Source: an uncultured Lachnospiraceae bacterium (GTDB lineage Bacteria > Bacillota > Clostridia > Lachnospirales > Lachnospiraceae). From it: a stretch of 49,407 bases of DNA. The translations under genes were made by a program, and so were the position numbers. Below are positions 33,480 through 42,420 of this stretch, one piece after another. The notes below the pieces were generated by a model. The model made no database searches, was not told the DNA's origin, and was given only the letters and a program-made list of their open reading frames with translations. Positions within the stretch are counted from its first letter, which is position 1. Every line of letters starts with the position of its first letter. The stretch spans positions 1 to 49,407 of the forward strand of contig CALCMD010000019.1 in assembly GCA_937965795.1 (NCBI GenBank). The letters run 5' to 3'.

Positions 33480-34286
33480 TCATTTCTTCCTTATATACAC
33501 CACATTATGAATATTATCCGGCGCTTTTTCTTTCTTTGTCTCGAACACATCTTCATGCTTTTTTATGAACATGGACATGTTCCGGTAACCATAATTTCTC
33601 GAATCAAATCCCGATCTTCTCTGGCTTAACTGCAATCCGATACTCGCCAGATTCACCCACTCGTCATCCTCCAGGAAATTTGTGATCTCATTTACGATGT
33701 CTTCCTCCGTTGGAATGGTAATCTCCGCCTCGGCTTCCTTTCCAAAGCCTTCTTCCTTTTCATCAAGCGGTTCCGGCGCCTCCTCAGGAATCTCCTCTGG
33801 CGCCTCCTCTTCCACGGTACGTATCTCGCTTAATTCTTCATCTTCTTCGACGCCCATCTTATAAATCAGATCCAGTATCTTAAACTCATGGCATGCCTTC
33901 GCCAGCGCTTCCTTCGTTTTCTGCTCTCCCATGCCGACCACTTTTTTTCCGGCTTCTTTTAACCGGTACGCCAGCTTCGCAAAATCACTGTCGCTCGACA
34001 CGATACAGAAAACGTCGATATTTCCCGTATACAGCAAATCCATAGCGTCGATCGTCAGCGCCTGATCCGCCACACTTTTTCCATTTGCATAACTAATCTG
34101 CAAAAACGGGACGATTCCCTGCTCCGGCATTACCTTATACCAGGCTCTTACGCTTGGCGAAGTGATAGAACCATACATACGGCATATCTTGATGTTCCCA
34201 TACTGTAACGCTTCCTGCTTGATATATTCCGCATATTTTGCCGAAATATTATCTCCATCAATGAGTATCGCAACCTGCTGTTCCAT
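33480..34286 (-). CDS. NYN-domain (LabA/DUF88) protein with C-terminal OST-HTH/LOTUS-like domain
   Basis: 268 aa. The NYN (PIN-like) domain (~1-150) has acidic metal ligands in AILIDGDNIS (Asp10/Asp12), DQALTIDAMDLL and VSSDSDFAKL, as in putative RNases. A Glu/Pro-rich linker (~160-205) leads to a ~75-residue winged-helix OST-HTH/LOTUS-like domain (DDEWVNLASIGLQLSQRRSG, FDSRNYGYRNMSMFIKK). The pairing suggests structured-RNA or G-quadruplex binding with nuclease activity; the target is unknown. The frame opens at 34331, but AAGAGGC lies 6 nt before the ATG at 34286. It is 63 nt downstream of glgA and probably in the same transcript. Confidence 0.86.
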   Translation of the reverse strand: MEQQVAILIDGDNISAKYAEYIKQEALQYGNIKICRMYGSITSPSVRAWYKVMPEQGIVPFLQISYANGKSVADQALTIDAMDLLYTGNIDVFCIVSSDSDFAKLAYRLKEAGKKVVGMGEQKTKEALAKACHEFKILDLIYKMGVEEDEELSEIRTVEEEAPEEIPEEAPEPLDEKEEGFGKEAEAEITIPTEEDIVNEITNFLEDDEWVNLASIGLQLSQRRSGFDSRNYGYRNMSMFIKKHEDVFETKKEKAPDNIHNVVYIRKK

Positions 34287-34349
34287 ATTTAAGCCTCTTT
34301 TCCGCCTTTTCCCTTCGGTACAGGCTCTCACCTATCAAACGAGGAAATC

Positions 34350-35795
34350 CTAAAATCCTGCCAGCCAGTCATAAAGCTCCTGATACTTCATGGCAGATGC
34401 TTTCCAGGAAAAATCGGCCGCCATTGCGCGGTCAATAATCTTATTCCACTCGCGTTTCTTTTCCGTGTATACATAGTGCGCATATTTCAATGTGTTAAAC
34501 ATCTCATGGGCATTGTAATTCGCAAAGCTGAAACCGGTTCCGGTACTCTCATATTCATTATATGGCCATACCGTATCCTTCAGGCCGCCTGTCTCACGGA
34601 CGATCGGCACCGTTCCATACCGGAGACTCATCAACTGGCTCAGTCCGCACGGTTCAAAAAGCGACGGCATCAAAAACGCGTCGCATCCCGCATAAATCTT
34701 ATGGGAAAGCGGTTCTGAATAGTAAATATTCGCCGCAACCTTACCTGGGTATTTCCATGCAAAATAACGGAAAGAATTTTCATATTTTTCCTCGCCGGTT
34801 CCCAGAACCACGATCTGAAGATCCTGCTGGCAGATTTCGTCCATCATGTAATTAATCAAATCAAAGCCCTTCTGGTCTGTCAGACGCGACACGATGCCCA
34901 CCATAAATTTCTTATCGTTGACTTCCAGTCCCATCTCTTCCTGCAACGCGCGCTTATTTTTCACTTTTTCTTTCCGGAAATTCTTTGCATTGTAAGTTTT
35001 GGTAATATATTTATCTGTTTCCGGATTGTACTCATCGTAATCAATACCATTTAAGATTCCCCGCAGGCTGTTCGCTCTGGCATTCAGCAGTCCGTCCAGG
35101 TTCTCTCCATAGAACGGCGTCTTGATCTCCTCCGCATAGGTATTGCTAACCGTCGTAATCGCGTCCGCATATACCAGGCCGCCTTTCAGATAGTTCGCAT
35201 CTCCATATGCTTCCAGCTTATCCGGCGTAAAGAAATAGCTTGGAAGCCCGGTAATATCCTTCACGGTCTTCATATCCCAGACGCCCTGGAATTTCAGATT
35301 ATGTATCGTCATAACAGTCTTAATTCCCCGGAAAAATTCACCCTGCTGGAACGTATCTTTCAAAAATACCGGAATCAGGCCCGTCTGCCAGTCATGGCAA
35401 TGAATGATATCCGGTCTGAAATCCAGCACTGGCAAAGCGGAAAGAGCCGCCTTGGAGAAAAACGCAAATTTCTCAATATCCTCATAGATATTTCCATAAG
35501 GCTTCGGACCCGCGAAATAATACTCATTATCAATAAAATAGTACGTAATTCCATCATACTGCATTTCCAGGATTCCCACATACTGGCTGCGCCAGTTCAT
35601 ATCCATATAGAAATGAGCCCGGTACTGCATCTGATTTTTGAACTCCTCTTTCATGCACATATACTTCGGAACGATGACACGCACATCAAAATATTCTTTG
35701 TCAAAACATTTCGGCAAAGATCCCACAACATCTGCCAGCCCGCCTGTTTTTATAAACGGAACACACTCAGAAGCAACAAATAGTATCTTCTTCAT
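34350..35795 (-). CDS. glgA: Glycogen (starch) synthase, GT5
   Basis: 481 aa. Extends alpha-1,4-glucan from ADP-glucose. ADP-glucose motif FIKTGGLADV (Lys16), second-domain PSLFEPCGLSQLMSLRYG with the conserved Glu, and a C-terminal ETGGLKDTV. The frame begins with TTG, but the ATG at 35795 has GGAGG 7 nt upstream. Unusual in standing apart from glgC/D/B/P in this window, with an RNA-binding NYN gene behind it instead. Promoter at 35829-35857. Confidence 0.93.
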   Translation of the reverse strand: MKKILFVASECVPFIKTGGLADVVGSLPKCFDKEYFDVRVIVPKYMCMKEEFKNQMQYRAHFYMDMNWRSQYVGILEMQYDGITYYFIDNEYYFAGPKPYGNIYEDIEKFAFFSKAALSALPVLDFRPDIIHCHDWQTGLIPVFLKDTFQQGEFFRGIKTVMTIHNLKFQGVWDMKTVKDITGLPSYFFTPDKLEAYGDANYLKGGLVYADAITTVSNTYAEEIKTPFYGENLDGLLNARANSLRGILNGIDYDEYNPETDKYITKTYNAKNFRKEKVKNKRALQEEMGLEVNDKKFMVGIVSRLTDQKGFDLINYMMDEICQQDLQIVVLGTGEEKYENSFRYFAWKYPGKVAANIYYSEPLSHKIYAGCDAFLMPSLFEPCGLSQLMSLRYGTVPIVRETGGLKDTVWPYNEYESTGTGFSFANYNAHEMFNTLKYAHYVYTEKKREWNKIIDRAMAADFSWKASAMKYQELYDWLAGF

Positions 35796-35828
35796 CAAAA
35801 TACCTCCTGCATTAAAGCCATTTTTTTA

Positions 35829-35857
35829 ATTATACCGCATTTTGGCTCCAATGAAAA
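35829..35857 (-). promoter_or_regulatory. Promoter of glgA
   Basis: -10 TATAAT (35829-35834), 17-nt spacer, weak -35 TTTTCA (35852-35857), on the minus strand, in the 72-nt gap after spo0A. Confidence 0.5.
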
Positions 35858-35867
35858 GTAGTATCAT

Positions 35868-36665
35868 TTATATATTTTTATATTCCAGTCGAATTTTATC
35901 CGCAATCAGTGCAATAAATTCGGAATTTGTCGGTTTTCCTTTTCCATTGTGTACCGTATAGCCGAACAATTCATCAATCGTATCCATTTTTCCACGGCTC
36001 CAGGCCACTTCGATCGCATGGCGAATCGCGCGTTCCACACGGCTGGGCGTGGTCTGATGCTTTTTCGCAATGGTCGGATAAAGAATTTTTGTAATCGAAT
36101 TCAGCATATCCATGTCGCTCACCGACATAATAATGGAATCTCTCAGATACTGGTATCCTTTGATGTGCGCCGGAACCCCGATTTCATGAATAATATTCGT
36201 CACATCAGTCTCCAGATTGCGCTCAATGTACTCATCCTTGCTCTCATAGGCATTGACTTTCCGCACCTCGGCAAAATTCTTTTCTCTGCCGGAACGGATA
36301 TGTTTGATCCGGTTGATCACCATGTCGTTGTCAAACGGCTTTAAAATCAGGTAATCCGCGCCCAGCGCAAAAGCGTCCTCCATAATCTTCTCCTGGCTCA
36401 CCGCCGTAATCACGATAAACGCCGGATGCTTTTTCAAAGCTCTGTCCTGTCTGACTCTCTCCATGACAGTCAGTCCGTCCAGCTTCGGCATTACAATATC
36501 CATCAACACGACGTCGGGCTGTTTGTCCCGGATAATATCTACCAGCACTTCTCCGTTTTCTGCCGTTCCCACGACCTCCAGCTCCTCATCGCTGCTCACG
36601 ACATTTTCCAGAAGCTGGGCAACCCTCGCATTGTCATCAGCAATCGCGATACTTATTTTATCCAT
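35868..36665 (-). CDS. spo0A: Sporulation master regulator Spo0A
   Basis: 265 aa. Receiver domain with the acidic pocket (IADDN), phospho-acceptor Asp56 in DVVLMDIVMP, and Lys in LILKPFD. C-terminal sigma-A-contacting DNA-binding domain with GVPAHIKGYQYLRDSI and TPSRVERAIRHAIEVAWSRG, unique to Spo0A. Marks the organism as an endospore former (or a close derivative). Upstream is a promoter with two TGTCGAA 0A boxes, consistent with autoregulation. SpoIVB, usually adjacent in Bacillus and Clostridium, is not next to it; HelD is. Confidence 0.97.
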   Translation of the reverse strand: MDKISIAIADDNARVAQLLENVVSSDEELEVVGTAENGEVLVDIIRDKQPDVVLMDIVMPKLDGLTVMERVRQDRALKKHPAFIVITAVSQEKIMEDAFALGADYLILKPFDNDMVINRIKHIRSGREKNFAEVRKVNAYESKDEYIERNLETDVTNIIHEIGVPAHIKGYQYLRDSIIMSVSDMDMLNSITKILYPTIAKKHQTTPSRVERAIRHAIEVAWSRGKMDTIDELFGYTVHNGKGKPTNSEFIALIADKIRLEYKNI

Positions 36666-36739
36666 GAAAGATTCCTCCCTGTTCTATAATTCTGCAATTT
36701 TTTCAACATACGAAAATTATCCTCGGTAAACCTGTAAAT

Positions 36740-36768
36740 ATTATAGCGAGGGGTATCTCACTTCGCAA
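36740..36768 (-). promoter_or_regulatory. Promoter of spo0A
   Basis: -35 TTGCGA (36763-36768), 17-nt spacer, -10 TATAAT (36740-36745), on the minus strand. The sequence fits sigma-A better than sigma-H. Confidence 0.68.
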
Positions 36769-36787
36769 GCAGAAGTTATTTCGTTAA

Positions 36788-36835
36788 TTCGACACGATCA
36801 GCGCAATCTGCTGTTTTCCCCGACATTTTTCGACA
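36788..36835. promoter_or_regulatory. Two exact 0A boxes upstream of spo0A
   Basis: TGTCGAA on the minus strand at 36788-36794 and again at 36829-36835; the second lies inside the 3' end of helD. The first is ~20 bp above the -35, an activator-compatible position. Confidence 0.7.
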
Positions 36836-38897
36836 CGTTCTCCCCGGACGTGCCATCCTTCACTTCAAACATACATAATTCGTGCAGCGCCCGTGTCGCA
36901 CAAATATATTTCGCCTGCTCATGCAGCAGCGTACGATCGGTACTTTTATAAATCGTAAAGACCTGGTCGAATTCCAGCCCTTTTGCATGATAAAAAGTGG
37001 TGACGGTCAGTCCTTTGCAGAATCTGGTGCTGTTCCGGTCGATGCACGCAAAACGCTTCCCGGTATCGAATCCTGTTTTATCCAGCCTCCGCTTCAGATA
37101 CCCGGCCGCAAAATCCGCCCTGTCTTCTGTCATCGTCAGCACAGCCGCCGTTTCATACTCGGAAAGGTTCATTCTGTCCAATACCTCCTCCAGAGCCGCT
37201 TCCTCCGACAAAAACTGCTTCTCCGTCACTGGCTTTCCATGCCGTTCAAACAGCTCCACGTCTGTACCTCCCGCAATCCGGTCGGCATATTCTGCGATTT
37301 CCACGGTATTACGGTAGCTCTTTTTCAAAGACAGACTTCGGATATTTTTCCCAAAGATTCCCGGAAGGAAGCGCATCACGTCTCTTCTCTGGCTTTCCAT
37401 CGTCTGCGCCTTGTCTCCAAGAATCGTCATCCGGCAGGAAAACATTCTGGAAAGAATGGCATACTGGATAAAAGAATAATCCTGCATTTCATCGATCACC
37501 AGATGCCGGATGTTCCGGTTTTCCTTCTGAGGAAGCAAAAGGTATTTCAAATACAGCATCGGATAGACGTCCTCATACTTTAGCTTTCTCTTTTCTTTCG
37601 GTACTCCTTCTAACGGCTCGTAACCGTTATTCTCCAGGAATTCGCTGTAAAGCACATACAAATCCCGCGTTCGGTACATCCGCATGAATTTTTCCCGGAT
37701 ACACTGTCTGGACTCATCGTCAAATTCACGTCCTGTCAGCGTCTCGTGTTCATCGACGAAGTATTCCATGACTGCTTCCATGCGGGCCAGAAGCGGAAGA
37801 TCCGGAAACCGGCAGTAAAACATGTCTGCGATCTCCTTTTCCGACTTTTCCATTTTCTTATATTGAAAGCCTGAAAAATCCATCAGATCATCTTCAAGCT
37901 GCAAAGCAAACGCACGTAACTTTGCAGAAAATTTTTCGGACTGCTTTTCCAGAAAGCGTGCCTGTTCATCAGAAAATTTCAGATTCCGTTCGATCTGGTC
38001 GCCCCGCTCCTCACAGTCATTTACCGTGTCACAGAGCTGACGGTAAGCGAACACGTCAAAGCTCATTTCCTGTATATTCTCTTCCCCCAGTTCCGGCAGG
38101 ATATGTGAGATATAATCGGAAAACACGCTGTTTGGCGAAAGCACCAGTATATTGGAGGATTTCAAATTTTTCCGGTCGTGGTACAGAAGGTAAGCAATCC
38201 GGTGCAGAGCCACGGAGGTCTTTCCACTTCCCGCCGCGCCCTGAATAACCAGGATTTTGTCTTTTGTATTGCGAATGATGGCATTCTGTTCCTTCTGAAT
38301 GGTGCTTATGATATTTTTCAGTTTTACATCGCTGTTCGCTCCAAGCTCCCGTCCCAGCACCTCGTCGTCAATCTTTACGTCGCTTTCAAAAGCATAGACC
38401 AGCTTTCCGTTCCGGATTTTATACTGCCATTTGGAGATGATTTCTCCCTCCATCCTGCCCCCCGGCGCGTCATAATGCGCCTCGCCTTTGTCGTAATCAT
38501 AAAAAAGACCAGATACCGGGGCGCGCCAATCGTAAACCAGAGGGATTCCCCCCGTCTCTTCCGCCAGATTGGAAATACCAATGTAAAAAGTTTCCGGTTC
38601 TTCTTCTCCCTCATACACGAAATCGACCCGGCCGAAATAGGGGGAATCCAGCATTTTGCGAAAACGCTGCCGCAGCATAAGCTGCTCCTGGTTGGCGTTG
38701 ACCTGATTCACCAGCGCCTGCTGGTTATCAAACATCTCATAGCCGTATTCGTCCATCTCCGTATAGTTTTCCCAGTAATACGCATTCATTTCTTCTATTT
38801 CTTTCCCGCCTCTGGCAAGATTTTCATCCACTTTTGAAATTCTCTTTTTCAGACATCCGAGAACGTATTCCAGATATTCATTGCTGTCCTGACTCAT
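36798..38897 (-). CDS. helD: HelD-type superfamily I helicase (RNA polymerase recycling factor)
   Basis: 699 aa. A UvrD-like ATPase that displaces nucleic acid from stalled RNA polymerase in Firmicutes. N-terminal coiled-coil arm (~1-85, rich in Glu/Gln/Asn), then the HelD-typical FGRVDFVYE and VYDWRAPVSGLFYD segments, Walker A GAAGSGKTS with Lys226, Walker B VIDEMQDYSF, and helicase motif VTTFYHAKGLEFD. The length is within the HelD range. Its own promoter is at 38936-38964. Downstream spo0A has its own promoter. Confidence 0.9.
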   Translation of the reverse strand: MSQDSNEYLEYVLGCLKKRISKVDENLARGGKEIEEMNAYYWENYTEMDEYGYEMFDNQQALVNQVNANQEQLMLRQRFRKMLDSPYFGRVDFVYEGEEEPETFYIGISNLAEETGGIPLVYDWRAPVSGLFYDYDKGEAHYDAPGGRMEGEIISKWQYKIRNGKLVYAFESDVKIDDEVLGRELGANSDVKLKNIISTIQKEQNAIIRNTKDKILVIQGAAGSGKTSVALHRIAYLLYHDRKNLKSSNILVLSPNSVFSDYISHILPELGEENIQEMSFDVFAYRQLCDTVNDCEERGDQIERNLKFSDEQARFLEKQSEKFSAKLRAFALQLEDDLMDFSGFQYKKMEKSEKEIADMFYCRFPDLPLLARMEAVMEYFVDEHETLTGREFDDESRQCIREKFMRMYRTRDLYVLYSEFLENNGYEPLEGVPKEKRKLKYEDVYPMLYLKYLLLPQKENRNIRHLVIDEMQDYSFIQYAILSRMFSCRMTILGDKAQTMESQRRDVMRFLPGIFGKNIRSLSLKKSYRNTVEIAEYADRIAGGTDVELFERHGKPVTEKQFLSEEAALEEVLDRMNLSEYETAAVLTMTEDRADFAAGYLKRRLDKTGFDTGKRFACIDRNSTRFCKGLTVTTFYHAKGLEFDQVFTIYKSTDRTLLHEQAKYICATRALHELCMFEVKDGTSGENVSKNVGENSRLR

Positions 38898-38935
38898 AGT
38901 TTCTGATTACCTTCCTGCTTTCTCATAGTCTTACC

Positions 38936-38964
38936 ATTATAATTATTTTCCAGTCATAAGGCAA
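38936..38964 (-). promoter_or_regulatory. Promoter of helD
   Basis: -35 TTGCCT (38959-38964), 17-nt spacer, -10 TATAAT (38936-38941), on the minus strand. Confidence 0.65.
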
Positions 38965-39042
38965 CCACTTTTTCCGTCATATCTTTTTCGTGCCTGCCAT
39001 TTTCCGAACGCTTTAAAATATGTCTCAAATATCATTCTTTGA

Positions 39043-39071
39043 TTGTCTTTTTTTCTTCCATAGCGTATAAT
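39043..39071 (+). promoter_or_regulatory. Promoter of the sialidase gene
   Basis: -35 TTGTCT (39043-39048), 17-nt spacer, -10 TATAAT (39066-39071). AAAGGAGG follows before the ATG at 39109. Confidence 0.68.
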
Positions 39072-39108
39072 AAGCAGTATATTTCAGACAAAACAAAGGA
39101 GGTTCTCT

Positions 39109-42100
39109 ATGAAAAACAGAAATCTGTTCCGAAAGCAGATTCACACAAAACTCCTCAGTCTCGCCCTCTCAGGAACGCTGACGCTTTCCCTGCTGCCAGC
39201 CTTCTCCTTTCCTGTCAGGGGAGCCGCTGACGAAATGCCCGCACTTCTGAAAGCGGGCAGTATTCCCGTATCAGAAGAAACTATGACCTACGCAGAGCCC
39301 TTTGCTTCCGGAACGGGCGGAAGCAAAACCTTCCGTATTCCGGGACTGATCTGCCTGGAAAACGGAGACCTGGTAGCCACTGCTGACGCCAGATGGGAAA
39401 ACAGTTCTGATGGAGGCGGGCTGGATACCATTGCTTCCGTATCCAGCGACGGCGGAAAAACCTGGAACTACAGTTTCCCCATGTATTTTGCAGACAGCAA
39501 AGGATATGCAGGCAATCGCGCCACTACCATCATCGACCCCGGAGTGGTAGAAGGACCCGACGGTACGGTTTATTGCTTTGCGGACGTCAATCCTACCGGA
39601 AGCACCACCCTATATAAGACCATCGGCGTTGGAACAGGCTATGTGACCGTCAATGGCGGCCGCTATCTGGCACTGACGCAGGAATATGGCAATGTAGAAA
39701 CCTGTCCCACCGACAGCGATCTGACCACCTATCCTTACTATATTGAAAATCTTGATGAAAATGGTTTCGCCAGAATTCTCTCCAGAAGTGACAACAGTGA
39801 AACCGGCTATGGCGTAGATGAATGGTATAACCTGTATACCATAAACGAGGAAGGGGAATATGTGGATAACCTGACCCAGAAGCAGGTAAATACGGACGTA
39901 GATGTACAGCAGAATGTGTTCTATAAGGATTCTCTCTTCCATGTATACAGCATCGGTTATATCTGGTGCGTCACCTCCAAAGACCACGGAAGAACCTGGG
40001 AGCATCCACGGAATATCAATGACGAGGTGAAGCGTCCCACCAGAGAAAATGCGATTCTGGTTTCCCCCGGACAGGGCATCACCACCAGCACGGGAGATCT
40101 TGTCTTAGGATACTATGATCACGGAGATGCTACCGGAGACGCGGAAGAAAATGCTTCTCTTGCCTGGTCCCCGGACAACGGACAGAGCTGGAAGCGTTCG
40201 AACGATGTTCCCGGCGCCAAAGAAGGCGGCGGCTGGTCCTCAGAAAATGAAATCGTGGAATTAGAGGACGGTACGCTCCGCATGTTCTTAAGAAGCGGAG
40301 CGGGAGCAGTCTCTTACTCTGACGCAGTCAAGGATTCCGAAGGAAATTATGTGATGCAAAAAGCCGTAAAGACGAATGCCTCCTGTAACTCCTCCTGTAA
40401 TGTTTCAGCCATCTCTTATTCCAAACGAATTCAGGGAAAACAGGCCATTATCGTCTCCTGTCCCGGCGGTCCCGGCAGAAAAAACGGCAAGCTCTATACC
40501 TTCCTGGTAGAAGAAGATAATTCCATGACCCTTTTCTCTACCTTTGATGTTCCGGAATCCAGCGGCGGATACTGCTACTCCTGCCTGACAGAAATGCCGG
40601 ATGGCTCCCTTGCTCTGCTCTGGGAACCAAGCCACTCTATGATCTACTTCGACAGGTTTTCTTTCCGTGATGTAGTGCCTGAGGGAGAAGCAGACGCTTC
40701 CTCCAGCTACATCATTGATCTGAAACCTGGAGAAACCTATACACAGGCAGGACTGACTGACACTGAAATTCTCCCGGATGAGAATGAGTCTCTCCAGGAT
40801 TGGCTGGACGACTCCATCCTCACCGCATCCGTAGAAAATGGAACACTCACGATAGAAGCCCTTCACAAAGGCTGGTATGCGTTTACTTTAGGTAACAGCT
40901 ACTATGAAATCTATGTCAATGACGAAGAAACAGGCAACCCTTCTGACAACAGTTGCAGCCACTCCAGCACTTATGAATACGGAGGACAGCCTGCCAGTTG
41001 TGAACATCCGGGACAGACGCCCGATATTTATTGCAGCCTCTGTAACGGCCTGGTAGAAAAAGGAGAGACCATTCCTGCCACGGGGCATGACTGGGATGAA
41101 GCAAATCCGGAATCCGTGAAAGAAATGAGCGATTCTGAATATGGACTCGCCCTCCTCACCTGCCGAAACCGTCCGGCACATAAATCCGGCAGACGTCTCT
41201 ACCACGCAGCGCAGACCTTCTTCAAGGAAGCTTATGCTGCCGCAGCTCCAAAGGCGGCTCAAAATGGATTGTATACGGAGGAATCCTTTCAGGCATTACA
41301 GGAGGCATATGCTCTTGCCGTACCGCTGGCAGAATCCCAGGCTCCGCAGAATCCCACCCTCTATCGCACGGGATATCAGCTAAACGCTGCCGCAGAACAG
41401 CTCGTTGTCCGTTCCTCTGAGGATATCTACCGTGATCTCCTGCTTGAAAGGGCAGAGGCGAAAAAACTCTATAACGCAGGAAAAGGAAGCCTTTCTGACG
41501 CTGTCTGGAATCCTTTCGCCAAAGCTTACCAGGCTGCGGAACAGGCTGCTTCCTCTCAAAATCCGGAAACATTATGGAAAACGCTCGACTCGCTGCGCAC
41601 TTCCTATGAAAAAGCTTACCAGGCCAGCGATGACGCTGCAAATGCGGCGGACAGAGCCCGTCTGGCCAGCCTTTTACGCCAGGCCGCCAGCCTACAGTCC
41701 GAAAGCGCCTCCTACACACAGGAGTCCTGGGCTTCTTTTCTGGAAGTCTATAAAACAGTCCTGAAGGACTGGAATCCTGCTTCGATCGAAACGGTTCGCA
41801 AAAATGCGGCTCTTTTGCAGCAGGCTATGGATAAGCTGGTAAAAATCAGTGTCCCGCAAAAGCTGAAAGCGGGACTCAAAGTCACCATCAACGGTATCAA
41901 TTATAAGGTACTGGATGCGAATGCCAGAACTGCCATGATCGTTTCCTTAAAGAACAAGAAGGCAAAGTCCCTGAACGTACCGGATACCATTACGATTGAA
42001 GGACAGACTTGCAAAGTAACACAGTTAGACGCAAACCTTTGCAAAAACAACAAATCCCTGAAAAAAGTTGTCCTCGGAAAACATGTCTCCACCATTGGGA

Positions 42101-42300
42101 AACAGGCTTTTATGGGATGCAAAAACTTAAAATCCATCCGGCTCAAAGGCAAGGCGCTTAAGACCTTAAAAGCGAAAGCTCTCAAAGGCACTCATGCAAA
42201 GCTTAAAATTTCTGCAAAAGGATGGAGCAAGAAGAAGAAAGCCTCTCTTTTAAAAGCATGTCGAAAAGCAGGCATGAATAAAAGAGGAACTGTAAAATAA
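39109..42300 (+). CDS. nanH: Secreted GH33 sialidase with helical FIVAR-like repeats and LRR_5 C-terminus
   Basis: 1063 aa. Signal peptide (~1-39) and GH33 propeller (~55-520). Catalytic residues: FRIP Arg76, acid/base region Asp93 (TADARW), Glu381 (SSENEIVELEDG), Arg395, Tyr490 (GGYCYSC). Three Asp boxes: SSDGGKTW (112), SKDHGRTW (290), SPDNGQSW (354). A ~100-residue insert (165-270) separates the first two boxes. Then a Cys/His-rich segment (615-690), helical FIVAR-like repeats (~695-910) and an LRR_5 module (~916-1063) with basic tail. Releases terminal sialic acid from mucin glycans; hydrolytic versus trans-sialidase chemistry cannot be decided here. No CBM40 and no LPXTG. No sialic acid uptake genes adjacent. 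Confidence 0.93.
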   Translation: MKNRNLFRKQIHTKLLSLALSGTLTLSLLPAFSFPVRGAADEMPALLKAGSIPVSEETMTYAEPFASGTGGSKTFRIPGLICLENGDLVATADARWENSSDGGGLDTIASVSSDGGKTWNYSFPMYFADSKGYAGNRATTIIDPGVVEGPDGTVYCFADVNPTGSTTLYKTIGVGTGYVTVNGGRYLALTQEYGNVETCPTDSDLTTYPYYIENLDENGFARILSRSDNSETGYGVDEWYNLYTINEEGEYVDNLTQKQVNTDVDVQQNVFYKDSLFHVYSIGYIWCVTSKDHGRTWEHPRNINDEVKRPTRENAILVSPGQGITTSTGDLVLGYYDHGDATGDAEENASLAWSPDNGQSWKRSNDVPGAKEGGGWSSENEIVELEDGTLRMFLRSGAGAVSYSDAVKDSEGNYVMQKAVKTNASCNSSCNVSAISYSKRIQGKQAIIVSCPGGPGRKNGKLYTFLVEEDNSMTLFSTFDVPESSGGYCYSCLTEMPDGSLALLWEPSHSMIYFDRFSFRDVVPEGEADASSSYIIDLKPGETYTQAGLTDTEILPDENESLQDWLDDSILTASVENGTLTIEALHKGWYAFTLGNSYYEIYVNDEETGNPSDNSCSHSSTYEYGGQPASCEHPGQTPDIYCSLCNGLVEKGETIPATGHDWDEANPESVKEMSDSEYGLALLTCRNRPAHKSGRRLYHAAQTFFKEAYAAAAPKAAQNGLYTEESFQALQEAYALAVPLAESQAPQNPTLYRTGYQLNAAAEQLVVRSSEDIYRDLLLERAEAKKLYNAGKGSLSDAVWNPFAKAYQAAEQAASSQNPETLWKTLDSLRTSYEKAYQASDDAANAADRARLASLLRQAASLQSESASYTQESWASFLEVYKTVLKDWNPASIETVRKNAALLQQAMDKLVKISVPQKLKAGLKVTINGINYKVLDANARTAMIVSLKNKKAKSLNVPDTITIEGQTCKVTQLDANLCKNNKSLKKVVLGKHVSTIGKQAFMGCKNLKSIRLKGKALKTLKAKALKGTHAKLKISAKGWSKKKKASLLKACRKAGMNKRGTVK

Positions 42301-42363
42301 AAAATTGAAACGCACGGACAATATCCTGAAACTTCTCAAAAGCAGAATTAGCTGAAAATGATG

Positions 42364-42420
42364 GAAACCTCCAAGCCAGCGTGAAATTTGTGAATTCGCC
42401 CGGTTTGGAGGTTTCTTTTA
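42364..42420. terminator. Terminator between convergent sialidase and ABC permease genes
   Basis: GAAACCTCCAA pairs with TTGGAGGTTTC (42405-42415) and is followed on the plus strand by TTTTAT. Confidence 0.75.

Noticed and set aside
39109..42300. LPXTG sortase anchoring of the sialidase
   Set aside because: The C-terminus ends in a basic LRR_5 tail without LPXTG or a hydrophobic segment; the same is true for the GH95 and SGNH proteins.
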